Shown: positions 33,127 to 45,031 of the stretch, piece by piece
How positions within the stretch are numbered: position 1 is the first letter of the stretch
How the letters are laid out: every line of letters starts with the position of its first letter
NCBI GenBank assembly: GCA_030704615.1
Contig: CM060732.1
Coordinates: 66,817,053 to 66,881,052, forward strand
Direction of reading: 5' to 3'
Origin: Takakia lepidozioides
Taxonomy: Eukaryota > Streptophyta > Takakiopsida > Takakiales > Takakiaceae
Length of the DNA: 64,000 bases
Notes under the pieces: model-generated
Databases searched by the model: none
What the model was told of the DNA's origin: nothing
What the model saw: only the letters and a program-made list of their open reading frames with translations
Translations under genes and position numbers: made by a program

Positions 33127-33975
33127 TTGCTCTCTTGCTCTGCGTCTCTCTCTAAGGGAAGTAAAATAAAGAGACTTTCTTCTCTTTCATATTGTAGAAG
33201 GAACCCTCTCCAGCTTGACTACCACTCTCTCTCTAAGCGCGAAAAGTAGAAAAACGCAGTGACTCCCGATTTCTTGCGGGATTGCCTGCGTTGTTGCTTG
33301 TCTCTAGAAGCATCGGATTCCCTCTTGCGTGACCGTTATACATAGTCGTTCCCTTATTAGTGCACATGCCAGCAATTGGTGTACAGCTGTTCGTATTCAG
33401 TTATGGATGTCTGACGTGTGTCGCCCAAAATAAACGGCGTGTTCTTTATTAGAACGGTTTCAATATTTAAAAATAACAACGAATCCCATAAATCTTGGCA
33501 CACAGTCTTACACAAATAAATGTAAATGAACGAGAGTTTGATGACAAATTTTGGAATATCATACACGGTCATCCTTGTTAGCCAAACCCCACATTCGTTT
33601 CACATTTGGAACTTTCCAGGTGCGCATGATCATTGGATAAAGATACATTTACTTAATCTGCAATCCCATCCTCAGATCCTGTGGCATGCTTCCAGGAAGT
33701 CGGCTTTGTTATTGGGTTTATTGATGAGGTTCTGATTAACGGTTTAACAGCTGCCGACACTGCTCCTAGGGATACTCTGACCACTGGGCCCACAAGAAAA
33801 GTAATTAAAATGGACGGCTGCATATCTGGAAAGAATAACATAATATGCACAGTCGTTGTCTGAGCTTCCTCCGCCATATTCTCTGCTCATTCTTCAACTG
33901 TGTTCTGGAGACATCAGTAAACCGATTTACACTAGATCTGCGATAGCAAGGTATAAACGTACGCGAGGAAGGAAG
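33127..33975. promoter_or_regulatory. Divergent promoter region of the Mutator-like element
   Basis: The two genes of the element start at 33126 (-) and 33976 (+), so their promoters must share this 849-bp gap. No clear TATA pair stands out and none of the 24-bp palindromes falls here. The plus frame is open upstream from 33856, but the ATG at 33976 gives the better start (MASSEAEFFF). Confidence 0.4.
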
Positions 33976-36283
33976 ATGGCTTCCTCTGAAGCAGAGTTCT
34001 TCTTTGACGACAAACCAGTGCCGTTCTCCCAGGAAGTCCTTGACAATGGATTTGTAATTGTTCTGGAACATGTCTTGGCTACCCGTTTTCAGCTGCAGAA
34101 TGGCTCCATCTTTTTGGAGAAAGATGTGTACGATCTTAAAGGGAAGTTGTTGAAATACTCTTTCCAAAACCGTGATGAGACGGCTCATATCAGCCAGTGG
34201 AGAGTGCGTCCTGGTCGATACAGAGTACTTGGAGAGCCTCGGCGAAAGTCCCTTGGGTCATATGTAACGCCCGGGACTGCTGCTTCGGTCGTTGAAGACA
34301 AGAGGGAGGTGGTGGTGAAAAAAGAACAGACGTCCTCCACTCCAATCGTTGAGCTTTCGGATTCTTCCGATGATGACATAAGTGAAATTCCAAATCCAGT
34401 CCTTCCTACTGTGGTTGGAGAAGCTGATGAAGAAGAGATTTGTAGTGTCATTCCAAAATTGCGGGCGATGGGAGGAATGGCTGGATTCAAAAGTGAGTTG
34501 CGGGGAATTGATTGGGAATCTTTGAAGCAGGTGCCTGTGAAGTTCTTGCCGGAGACTTTTGATGGCGATATCCTATTTGAGCTGCCTCCTCCTCCGCGAG
34601 TTGGAGGTGTAACAATCATGCATGGAATGGACAAGAAACACGACGGGCACCCGTGGTGCAGAACAAAAACATCCAATATTCAGAATGATGACAAGCTTGT
34701 TTTCAGGAGGACAGTTTGCAATGGACACCTTAGGTGTGATAATTTGAATTGTAGACACTTTCTTCAGTCTGGGGTTCATAATCAAAGCGAATGGGAAGGT
34801 CTGGCGGAAAATCCATTTCAGCCTGGGACTGCCCCTCCACCGGCAAACACTTTCGTCTGCAAATTCTGCAAACTTGTGCCATCCTGCTTGGCGCTCTGCG
34901 GAGCAAGAATGTACTATGTTGTCCACCGTTTGAAAACAATGCCAAGAGCTTGTGTGCATTTCGGATTCCATAACCATCCTGTCTCGAAGGGGGATTACAG
35001 GGAGAGTGTTGAGACAGTATCGAGGTTGATTAAACAGGAGTTCGGGAGAAACCCATCCGCAACAACATCTGCAATTGCTCTTGGCGCAAGCAAGTCCTTC
35101 TTGGAAAAGCCATATTTTGAGTGAAGGGGATTCTGTGGGGACTAAACTTGACGGTGCAGCATTGGACCTGGTCATGGATCATTTCTCCACTTTAAGTTCA
35201 CCTAACATTCGGCATCAGATCAATGCATTGAGAATGGGCTCTGGGATCAGAGGCTACATAGACAACATTTTGGAATTGAAACGAGTGAGCAAGTACGATT
35301 ACATCCAGGACAATGTATTCCCAGGTCAAGGTGCCATCAAAGTTTTTCTTTTCAAAATGTCGACTGTTGGGGAGGGCAGTGGGGTTAGCCTCGTGAGGCG
35401 GATGCAGAAGACTAGGGACTTGCATAACTGTTTTCTTATGTTTGATCATGTGAAACGAGTGAAGGATTGGACGACAATGGCTTGTCATGTCTACGATCCA
35501 GTGTACCAACGAGTTATGACAATTACTAAATTCGAGAAGTGCACTTCATCTATATCCAGAGGTGGTGCCCGAACTCCTGCTCCGACTTTCACGGGCTTGA
35601 TGCGTCCATACGGTCAACCAGAAGCCAAGAACCACAAGTTCTGGTTCTGCGCAAATGATTGTGCCAGATGTGTGCGTGGAACTGTGCGTCCTTCCGTAGT
35701 GATGAAGCCATCTCCTCCAACCGTTTGGCCCGTGAAGGTGAGAACACATCTCAGCTTTCAGGAGATTGAAATGCTGGAGGAGGCAGGTTTTTCCCTTGCG
35801 AGACAACCCCAACTCCATGCATGTGCTACTACTTCTGCGTCCTCCCGGGTCCCCCCGACAAATCTTGACTTGTGGCCAACCAAACGAGATGGAAAGCTCG
35901 TTCGGCGTTTCCCTCCAACCGTTGAACACTTTGGCAAAGTGAAGTCCGCAAGAATGCTCCAAGCTCGTGTTGGAAGCACCACGGAAGTACCCGATCCAGG
36001 ATATGGTCGGGTATTCACAATCATCACTTCCACATCTGCTGTTCATGACATGACCTACAATATCACGGTTTCCAATTTCCCCAATTGCACATGTCCTGAT
36101 TTTGTGAATATGCTATCAACCAGTTTGGGCAAGAGAGGTAAATTCATACCCTGCAAACATTTGTATTTCATATTTTTGAAGAGGATGGTTTGCGATCCCA
36201 AACGTGACAACTTCATTCACCAGGCCATTATGAGTTTCAACGAGGTCGATACTCTTTTGCAGCGGGATACAACACATAGGTAG
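33976..36283 (+). pseudogene. Mutator-like transposase with WRKY/GCM1-type and SWIM zinc fingers
   Basis: Frame 1 runs 33976-35124 and frame 2 continues to 36283; the shift near 35121 falls inside conserved sequence (KSFLEKPYFE to EGDSVGTKLDG). The N-terminal zinc-binding domain has HPWCRTKTS, RRTVCNGHLRCDNLNCRHF and HFGFHNHP (WRKY/FAR1/GCM1-like H-x-H). Next is the start of the MULE catalytic domain (KVFLFKMSTVGEG, CFLMFDHVKRVKDWTTMACH, YDPVYQRVMTI) with one candidate acidic residue. About 250 residues expected after TITKFEKC are missing, and the sequence resumes at KFWFCANDCARCVRG. The C-terminal SWIM finger (NCTCPDF ... PCKHLYF) is intact. Frameshift plus loss of most of the catalytic core means no active transposase. 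Confidence 0.8.
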
Positions 36284-37740
36284 CATCAACTATGCAATGT
36301 AGTATGTGGACGACCATGATTTGAAATGTGTAATTCACATCAATTCGTCGGCTGTACAATGATATGGCCTCCAACTATACGGAGTGAGCTCTGAGTGACA
36401 ACTTTTAGGTAGTGCACATTTGTCATTGCACCGTTCGAAGTCTACATGTCTTGCTGTCGCTATGCACTACAATCATCTTTTGAAGATGATCCTAACTCTC
36501 ATTGTTATTTGAGGAGGGAGGAAGGTCTTCCCATGGCAGCCTTTATGGCGCACACTTTATGAGGATATTTTTTCGTCCTCGTAATTGTAAAAGTGAAACA
36601 AGCATTTGTAATTGCACAATGTTGGATGCTGCAATTGTAGGCCTCAATGCTCGTCTTGATTCTATTTAGGCAAGATTCCCTGCATTAATTCCACGGTCAT
36701 AGGACCATCCACGGTTATAGGCGACGCATGTTAATGCTGACGTGGCAGATGACGGACAGTGCCACGTCATCATTTACTGCCACATCAGCATGTTGACATG
36801 ACGCTCACGCCACGTCAGCGTGTGTGTAGGCTCACGCCACGTCACTCCTGCGTGAGCGTACGCTCGCGCGCTCACGCCATTGCGTCGTTGAATAAGAGTG
36901 GGAATACATGGCCTTGTGTCTAGTGAGGGGCCATTTAGGACTGGACCTATAGGTATAACTGGAGAGTTGTGTGGGTTTTTCCCAGGCATTTTATGGTAGT
37001 ACCCATCAATGAGGCTATGCGAGGTATAGTTTAGTCCTCATTGCCTGGAGAATTTGACTACATCGGTATAACATCCTACGGTAATTTCCATTATAGACAT
37101 AGCATTCGGGGAAGACTGAGGAAAACATACAATCACCGTTAAAATAAAACATTCCACAAACATATTGAATTTTATTCAACACTCCACAACAAATCCCACA
37201 ATACCCTCAGGCAGATTGTATTATGCCCAAAAATTCTCCAGACATGCTAGACACAAACTGTAAAAATGGATGCACATCCACAAACAAGCGCACATTTTAA
37301 ATCTAATGCTCACGCGATGTGGGGACATCCACTAAAACCTGGGCCCCCAAAACAACTGCCGTCATACACAATAGAACACATAGAATCCAATACAAACTGT
37401 TGTCAATCATCTCCCTAAGGCGGCAAAAGCTAGGTACATCTTATATTTTTATCCCCGACACAATATCTCTAAAATTGGAGTACATTCATCTACACAACCT
37501 CTTCAGTCCATAAATAATTACCCATACTGTATGCGACCCATTAATTGCAGTAGGCTCCACTCAAAATTAATCATTAATAAAACCCTGAAAGCAAGAGGCT
37601 ACCCCTCCAGTAAATATAATTTAGCCTCAAATTATAACCCCATATATCTGCTGCTATCACCCGATTGCTACAGAATCACCCGACTAACCTATTCAGAATG
37701 GCCCCTTCACAATAGTCTAAAAACTCAACTCTATAAAACA
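36284..37740. other. Right end of the Mutator-like element and unassigned flank
   Basis: 36284-36878 is the 3' region and right terminal repeat, with three CACGCCACGTCA-type motifs at 36720-36845. From 36879 to 37740 I see AT-rich sequence without a gene. Confidence 0.4.
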
Positions 37741-39139
37741 AAACAAAACAAAACAAACATCTCGCTTCATATATTGATACGAGATGCAGCTTGCTGTGTA
37801 TTTATAAGTACTAGGGTAGCCTGTGCCGTTGGCCCAAGTGTCCAGTGTCATCTAAGCCCAAGTGTAGGACCTCATATGTCTCCCATTGCGTCTCCTATTT
37901 CAAGGCCCAGTGTGACCTCTGGTTGATTGGAGGTTACGTGACTACATTTTTGTGTCACAGCACGTGTTTTACATGTCGTAGTTTGATTCAATTGTACTTT
38001 AGAGATAAAGTTTTATTACAATGATGAAATTATGGGACTCATTCTTATGTTTCCAACTACTACAAGTTCTAATCTTTACATTCTCCCCAAGAAATGAAGT
38101 TGATTTGTCGAAGTAATGGACTTTAGAAAAGTGCATACGACAGTTCATAGTCCATAAAAAAAATATGTTATGGACTTTTTTGCACTCACTATAGACACAA
38201 TTATGATAAAATGGACTCATATTAATATTGCTCTACTCTTAAAGATATTAAAGTCCTATAGAGACCATCAAAAAAGTAAAAGTTCTTACTTCTATATATT
38301 ATTGTGAGCCTCAAAAATTTGAGTTTTGCCAAAGTACATGAATGCATGGAAACAAAATAAAACAATTGACTTGCTTCACTAAAAGGTACATTTTATGTAG
38401 ATGAATAGTAGCTTGAGTCTCGCTATGCAATATAATGGAAATATAAAAAATAAGACATAAAATAAGAAAATAGAAATAATTCTGTTACTAGGAAAAATAG
38501 AAATAATGCCATAGTATCTGTTATTGTCAACTTTAGACGGTCCATATTTTTGAATCTAGTGACTATAGTTATTTCATAATCATTAAATCAAAATTATAAA
38601 AAACCTTGAAACTTATTGAGGCCACCTTGGGACTTTTCTGAGCCACCATAGCCTGCAATCACCCTTCTAGGGTAGCATGTGCCATTGGCCCATTTGTGAA
38701 GAATTGAAATCTAAGTCCAACTGCAATTTCCTATATATCCCAGTGCGTCGTCTCCTTTGTCGGTATCTAAGCCCAAGTGCAATATCTTACATATCTAAGT
38801 CACGGTTTTTTTTTTTCATTTTGGCTTAGAAGCGTAGATGGCTACAAAATTTGAAGGCTAAGTGCAAAGATGGCGATGACATAGATGCTTAGCAAAAAAT
38901 CAACTGTCTATAAGCTATTTCATTTGCATGCAATATGACGATTTGAGTATTTTGTGTATGCATTGCATAGGCGATACAAATAAAAATTGAGGCATAAAGT
39001 AGTGGCTACAAGAGGCCACATATTGTTGCAATGTGGCTACAATGCCATAATCGAAGTGCATTTGCTGGCACTAGAGCCTAATCAAGTAGCAAAGTGACAC
39101 CATTGCCTAATGTCAAGAAGCAATGTAGGCATAACAGTC

Positions 39140-39545
39140 TATTTTAAATCTGAAATCTGAAATTTGTTGATCAAGTCTTAAACTGGGCCAGCAAGCATCA
39201 TGGCCTCAATATCAAATAACAAAATGACACCATAGTCCAATTTGAAGGAGCAAACTCATACCAATGTAGGCATGGCAGCCCACTCACAATCTGAAATCTA
39301 AAATAAATAATCAAAGAAGTCCAAAGATGGCTAGAAAAAACCATAGCCTCAATTTCAAGTAGCAAGGTGACACCATTGAGGATGGTGAAGGAACAAATTG
39401 ATACCAAGTGAGGCAAGACATCCCACTCACAATCTGAAATCTGAAACTAATTAATCAAAGAAGTCCTACAATGGGCCAGCAAACATCACGACCTCAATTT
39501 CAAATAGCAAGGTAGCACCATAGCCCAAAGTGAAAGAGCAATATG
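39140..39545 (+). repeat. About 138-bp tandem repeat, three units
   Basis: Units share AATCTGAAATCTGAAA, then AATCAAAGAAGTCCTA, GGGCCAGCAA-CATCA, and CAAGGTGACACCATTG. Heads occur near 39152, 39291 and 39431. It is nested in the satellite-like region. Confidence 0.65.
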
Positions 39546-40856
39546 GTGCTAAAAAAAACTACAGTATAAAGTAGGCGAAAATTTGAAAACAAGCTGCGAG
39601 GAGAGATGACGATGGTGAAGCTCCGTAGGGCTGCGTGCAGTGGCGACGGCCTGTCCTGGCTGCGGTCAAAACCATGGCGATCCAACAGTCCAGGTCGTGC
39701 TGCATGGGCGATATCTCTACCATTGATTGCACGATGGGGCGATAGCCACTAGATGTAGGGCTATAGGGAACATGTATTTATGGCGCAACTGGCAGGTTCC
39801 CCTGGAGCTTTCTGGCACCAGCCCGTGCGCGCGCCCCTATTTTCTGGTGCATTTTTTTGTTTTATTTCCCAGGATTTTACATAGGGATGTCGCAACCCTT
39901 TGTTTTTTTTATCGCTTTTAGGCTCTATTTCGCCTAAAAAACAAGCGCTGATCCAAATACGTCTCGGCCAATTTCAAGGTCCAGTTTATATTTTTCCATG
40001 AAATTACTGAGTAATAATATAGCTAATCATTATTGATATATCTCATGTCGAGGCTCCAATCATTGTCTCACGAAAGCCCACTTTGCAATTTTTTGCGAAT
40101 TTCCAGCGACCAAAAGTACTTGAAATTCCATATACTGAATATTGAATTTGTGAGTGATTTTGATCTACGTGTCTATGTTTATATAGGGGCATATGCTATG
40201 AGTTGAAGTATTTAAAACTAGTAACTCCGTTCCGAGGTTATTTAACATGTAATAGGGTAGCCTGTATCATTGGCCCAAGTATCCAATGTCATGTAAGTCA
40301 AATCCCTATATATTCAAGTGTATCTCATATATCGAGGCCCATGTGTGAAGAAATTGCTATTTTTCACGAATTTGTAGTGCGATCCCCAATGTCATTCCAA
40401 CACTTAATTTTGTAATTTAGTTGAATTTTCAGAGACCAAAATTGTTCATATTTCTATAATTCTCGGCTTGTAGGTCCTAATTTTCTGAAACCAAGTCGGT
40501 GCACCCCTATTCATCGAGGGCTTTCCAACAGTACCAAAATCGCGGCCTTTATCTAAGCCCAAGTGCAACCTCCAATGTCATTCGAACACTTGATTTTGTA
40601 ATTAAATTTTTAAATTTTTAGTGACCAAAATTATTTATGATTCGATAAGTCTCGGGCCAATCTTTGTTCCAGCAAAGCCCACTTTGTTATTTTTCATAAA
40701 TTTTCAGCGACCAAAAGTACTTGAAATTCCACATCTCCCACACCGCAGGTCCAAAAATCATGTCACCAAGCCGGTGCACCCCTCCCCATCGAGGGCTTTC
40801 CAATAGTACCGAGCACAAGGGCTGGGCCCCGCGGTTTGGGAGATCTCAACGACGCT

Positions 40857-41192
40857 GGGTAGATGCAGGGTAAGGTGGACCAAAATTAGCGTCACCGAGG
40901 CAGTTTTCAATAACTGTCGTGCATGATATCATGAATTGCTTTGAATATAATAAATAATATTGAGAAACATTTTCCATGATGGATTTCTAACTTCAATATC
41001 TACCTATATCAACTGTCAAATTGCCAATCAAATAAAATGTTCAAAGAGGTATGGACTAAAAAAGTTAAATATACCATTGTCTATTATCATTTGAAATTAT
41101 TTGGGGAAATATCGTCAATTTAAATTTGGTCATTGACTTCCATGGAAGGCAACATCTGCCGTTTTTGGTCCACCTTATCCTGCAATTATCCC
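40857..41192. mobile_element. MITE, 336 bp
   Basis: Terminal inverted repeats start GGG and share TGCAGG(G/A)TAAGGTGGACC followed by AAAA at both ends. It splits the module B end TCTCAACGACGCT, and GCT is repeated on both sides. The interior is AT-rich and non-coding. It belongs to the same family as 47682-48418. Confidence 0.75.
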
Positions 41193-42660
41193 GCTCCATA
41201 AAAAAATAAAACAAAATAAACAAACAAATTGCCTCGCTTTATATATTGACTAGGGTAGCCTGTGGCGTTGGCCCAAGTGTCCAGTGTCATCTAAGCCCAA
41301 GTGCAATCTCATATGTATCCAAGTGCGTCTCCTATGTCCAGGCCCAAGTGCGGCCTCTAGGGTAGCCTGTGCCGTTGGCCCATGTGTGAAGAATGCCCAT
41401 GTGTGAAGAATTGAAATCTAAGACCGAGTGCAATTTCCTATGTATATTCCCAGTGCGTCTCCTATATGTCGAGGCCCATGTAAGTCCAAGTGCAAACCCT
41501 ATGTATCCAAGTGCGGCTCCTATGTCGAGGCCCATGTGTGAGGAATTGAAATGAAATTGAAATCTAAGCCCAAGTGCAATATCCTATGTATCCAAATACT
41601 TCTCCCATGTAAAGACCGAATAACAACCTCCAGTGTCCAATGTCATCGAAGTCCAAGTGCAATCCCCTATGCATCCAAAGACCCTGCAGTATGGGAGATC
41701 TCCACATCATTGTTCTAACAAAGTCCAAGTACAATCCCAAATCCCACTTTGTTATTTTTGCGCGAATTTCCAGCGACCAAAAGTACTTGAAATTCCAAAT
41801 CTCCCACCTAAAGGGCCAATCATTGTTCCAGGAAAGTCCACTTTGCTATTTTTCATGAATTTAATCCAAGGACCCAAAGTACTTGAAATTCCATATCTCC
41901 CACACCGCGGGTCCAAAAATCATGAGACCAAGCCGGTGCACCCCTCCTCATCCTCATCGAGGGCTTTCCATTGGCACCAAGTACCGGGGCTAGGACCCCG
42001 CGGTTTGGGACATCTCAACGATGCTACAAAACAACAAAACAAACTTCTCGCTTCATATATTGACTAGGGTAGCATGTGCCATTGGCCCATATGAAGAATT
42101 GAAATCTAAGACCAAGTACAATCCCTATGTATATGGAGACTCCACTATTTGGAAGATTTAGGGTAGGCTGTGTAACTGGCCCATGTGTGAAGAATTGAAA
42201 TCCAAGCCCAAGTGCAATCTCCTATGTATCCACGTGGGTCTCCCATGTAGAGGCTCAAGTGCGACCTCCAGTGTCCAATGTCACCTAAGTCCAAATGCAA
42301 TCCCAAAGCCCACTTTGCTATTTTTGCAATCTATATCCACTCTGCTATTTTTCATGAATTTCCAGTGACCAAAAGTACTTGAAATCCAAATCTCCCACAT
42401 GAAGGGCCAATCATTGCTCCAGGAAAGCCCATTTTGCTATTTTTCGCAAATTTCCAACAACCAAAAGTACATGAAATTCGACATCTCCTACACCGCAGGT
42501 CCAAAAATCATGAGACCAAGCCGTTACACCCCTCCTCATCGAGGGCTTTCCAAGGGCACCAAGCACCGGGGCTGGGCCCGCGGTTTGGGAGATCTCAAAT
42601 GACGCAACAAACAAAACAAAACAAAATAAAACAAACATCTCAATTCATATATTAAAGTTA

Positions 42661-43345
42661 TCCGTTAATCGAGGGGGGGGATGTAGGGTTAGTTCGGCCA
42701 GTTTGGCCAAAAACATAGGGTGAATGTCTATGAAGCGGGCCCACAAAGTATAAGCGAAATAAATAGAGGGCCAAATTCGAAATACCATAAAACAGAGCAA
42801 ATGTGTTTGATCCCGTCTTCGCCCCACCCCGCCATGGGACACGTGGATGAGCCGCAACACGGGCCCACGCTCCCATCCTCTTGACCTTCCCAGTTTTCCA
42901 ACTGGCACAAGGCAGTGCTACATGCAAGCCACTTTGTTCCACTCATGCCCAGTTTAGTCGAATTGTGCCCAATTTACTTGACTTAGCGGATAGGCTCAAC
43001 TGCCCACCAGAGCCGGATGTGGGGATGGATCATAGGGTCAAAGAGGGTAGGACTTAACCGATAACTTTATTGATAAGTGTGTATATATTTGTAGTATGTT
43101 TGGGTGTGAATAGGGTAGAGAGGACACAAAAATATGGACATTATATCTATTAATAGTATGGTTAGTATCCTTGGTATTTTTATTATTCTTCCTATTATTT
43201 GTTTCATTTTTTTTTTGGTGTGGATGCGGATGTCAGAGAGAATGAATATTTCCAAGTGCTTAAGATTATGGTAATGTGAAGATTATGCCATAAGGTTGTG
43301 TACATGAGTTTGTTTGTACATATATTGATTTGGCATAATTAGATC
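42661..43345. other. Unassigned AT-rich sequence
   Basis: Short overlapping minus-strand frames at 42645-42946 show no domain. The rest is AT-rich with no gene. Confidence 0.3.
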
Positions 43346-43575
43346 AATAAAGCTCTAAAGGGCTACCTCCCCTTTTTCCAAAAAATTAAAATAAAGTGAA
43401 TAATAAGATCTTATTTTTTTGACATAATGATGTCGAGTTTGGCTGTGTGGAGTTTTTGGTTATTTGTATAGTTTGATTTAGTTTTATATATTATTTGTGA
43501 AATTTTATTTATTTATTATTGTTTATTTATTTATTGGAGAAAGGGGAGGAAGCCCTTTGGAGCTTTATTAAGATT
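43346..43575. repeat. Inverted pair of LINE-tail-like sequences
   Basis: AATAAAGCTCTAAAGGGCTA at 43346 followed by CCTCCCCTTTTTCCAAA is complementary in order to TTGGAGAAAGGGGAGGAAGC, CCTTTGGAGCTTTATT at about 43533-43572. It looks like two 3' tails of the same short element in opposite orientation, about 150 bases apart. Confidence 0.5.
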
Positions 43576-43613
43576 ATTGAAGGGAAAAAATAAAAAACCC
43601 TTTGTGTTGCGAT

Positions 43614-44147
43614 TTATGATGTTGATATGGAGGTTGGATGAAAGTGTCCAAAAGTTGGTTTTGGGGGCGAATTAATAAAGTGAGTTTTGGATAGAATAGT
43701 GCTCATGAGGGGCCGTTGGTATTCATCAGTGAAGTGAAGGGGGGTTCGTGCAGCATATAATAAGAGCAGTTGGGCTTGCAATTTGTAGGGACATGCTGTC
43801 CAAGTAAAATGTAACTGCAGGCACTTCAGATAAGCAGAGTTCAATAGTAATATGAGGTTGCCATCTTGGCTGGCAGTAGCAGACAGATGGACTTGGAAGG
43901 GGCAGCAACATGTGGAGAGGTGGGTACTTTTCAGATCTGGATTAACTAAACCGACACATATATAGTCATAAATCATAGCGACCCTGGAAGCATGGCATGT
44001 AGAGACTAGATTGTTCATCAGTTCCAAATCACTGCAAGTATGTGTGAAGTCGCATGGTGTGAGAGTGGTTTGCACAAAGTATGTGAAACTTTGCGCTGTT
44101 CGAAGATGGTGTGAGCTACATCGCTCAGCTGGAGAGTATATTGGCAA
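43614..44147 (-). other. Unrecognised 177-codon open frame
   Basis: Rich in Leu, Thr, Ser and His with no motif I recognise. Possibly chance or repeat-derived. It is listed only because it is the longest open frame between 37 and 49 kb. Confidence 0.15.
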
Positions 44148-44329
44148 CAGAGGAGGAATGTGTTTCTGGCTCCTGCATTATCGATTTGTCGGCCACCAAG
44201 TAGGTGTGGTTGCCGTAACCAGGAAATGGTGGAACTCGGTGTTAGCGATGGTATCGGCATTCTAAATGGGTATTTGCTTTGTGCGAATTTTGGACGCCAC
44301 AATGTACAATGTATATACACATGTACAAT

Positions 44330-44635
44330 GTATGTTTTCCCTTTGCATTCAAGTCACTTCTCTCCTTGAAATCCCTCTAATATAATTTCCCTCTTCTTTC
44401 CCTATGCATTTTAGGATGTGATTTCCCCTGTTGATGTCCATAGACTATATCTATTTCCCGGACTTTTTCCCTTTGCATTCAAGTCACTTCCCTCCTTGAA
44501 ATCCCTAGCATATGATTTCCCTCTTTCTTTCCCTATGCATTTTAAGAGAGAATCTCCCTCGTTGAAGTCCCTAGACTATTTATTTCCCTCTTATTTCCCT
44601 TTGCATTCAAGTCCCTAGGACATAACTTCCCATTC
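44330..44635 (+). repeat. Pyrimidine-rich tandem repeat of about 130 bp
   Basis: CCCTTTGCATTCAAGTCACT followed by TC-CTCCTTGAAATCCCT occurs near 44340 and 44470, with a shorter third copy near 44597. TTTCCCTATGCATTTTA marks the second half of each unit. Confidence 0.65.
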
Positions 44636-45031
44636 TAGATCTCTGCATTCCATCTCCAAGGGAAATATCTCTTCATAGGAATGTACTAATTGTATTCCCT
44701 AGGTGACATTTTCCCTTCTAAGTAGTAGGGAACAGTCCCAAATGCAATTTTCCCACATGTGAGTATGTCACCTAGGGACTTAAAAGGGAAAAACGATACA
44801 TTTCCCACTAGGGACTGAGTTATAAGCACCTTGTATATAGGAGAAGGGCTTGACCCTACACCTTTACTTGGCTGCTTCAAACTTGAAGTTACCATCCAAA
44901 AGGTTAATAAAATATGACCAATGCCACCATGACAGTGCGATTGCAGCACACCTTCTCGTATGTGATATCAATCAAGAACTGTTCATTCCTAGATGCGTGC
45001 AAATCTCCTGTTGACATCACAATACTGGAAG

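Larger units (their letters stand above)
28179..36878. mobile_element. Mutator-like element with two divergent genes
   Basis: The ends are imperfect terminal inverted repeats beginning GGCGTGAGC, with ACGCTCACG about 20-30 bases in, rich in CACGCCACGTCA motifs. The flanking bases ATGCCTCG (left) and ATTGCGTCG (right) may be a decayed 9-bp target duplication. Inside, a transposase gene (33976-36283, +) and a multi-exon ParB-like gene (33126-30294, -) are transcribed away from each other. Clusters of palindromic sites occupy 29.47-30.20 kb and the first intron of the minus gene. Element borders are inferred from the repeats alone. Confidence 0.6.
37741..42660 (+). repeat. Complex tandem/satellite-like array
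   Basis: Two repeated modules alternate. Module A: (ACAAA)n, CTCGCTTCATATATTGA, then TAGGGTAGCCTGTGCCGTTG, GCCCAAGTGTCCAGTGTC and CTAAGCCCAAGTGCAATC (starts near 37740, 41215, 42025, with partial copies near 38670, 40255, 41355, 42160, 42600). Module B: CCAGCGACCAAAAGTACTTG, AAATTCCA, TCATGAGACCAAGCCGGTGC, then GAGGGCTTTCCA and CGGTTTGGGAGATCTCAACG (near 40080, 40690, 41770, 41860, 42350, 42450). Where complete, the A+B period is about 600-800 bases. No coding capacity is seen. A MITE at 40857-41192 interrupts it. Confidence 0.75.
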
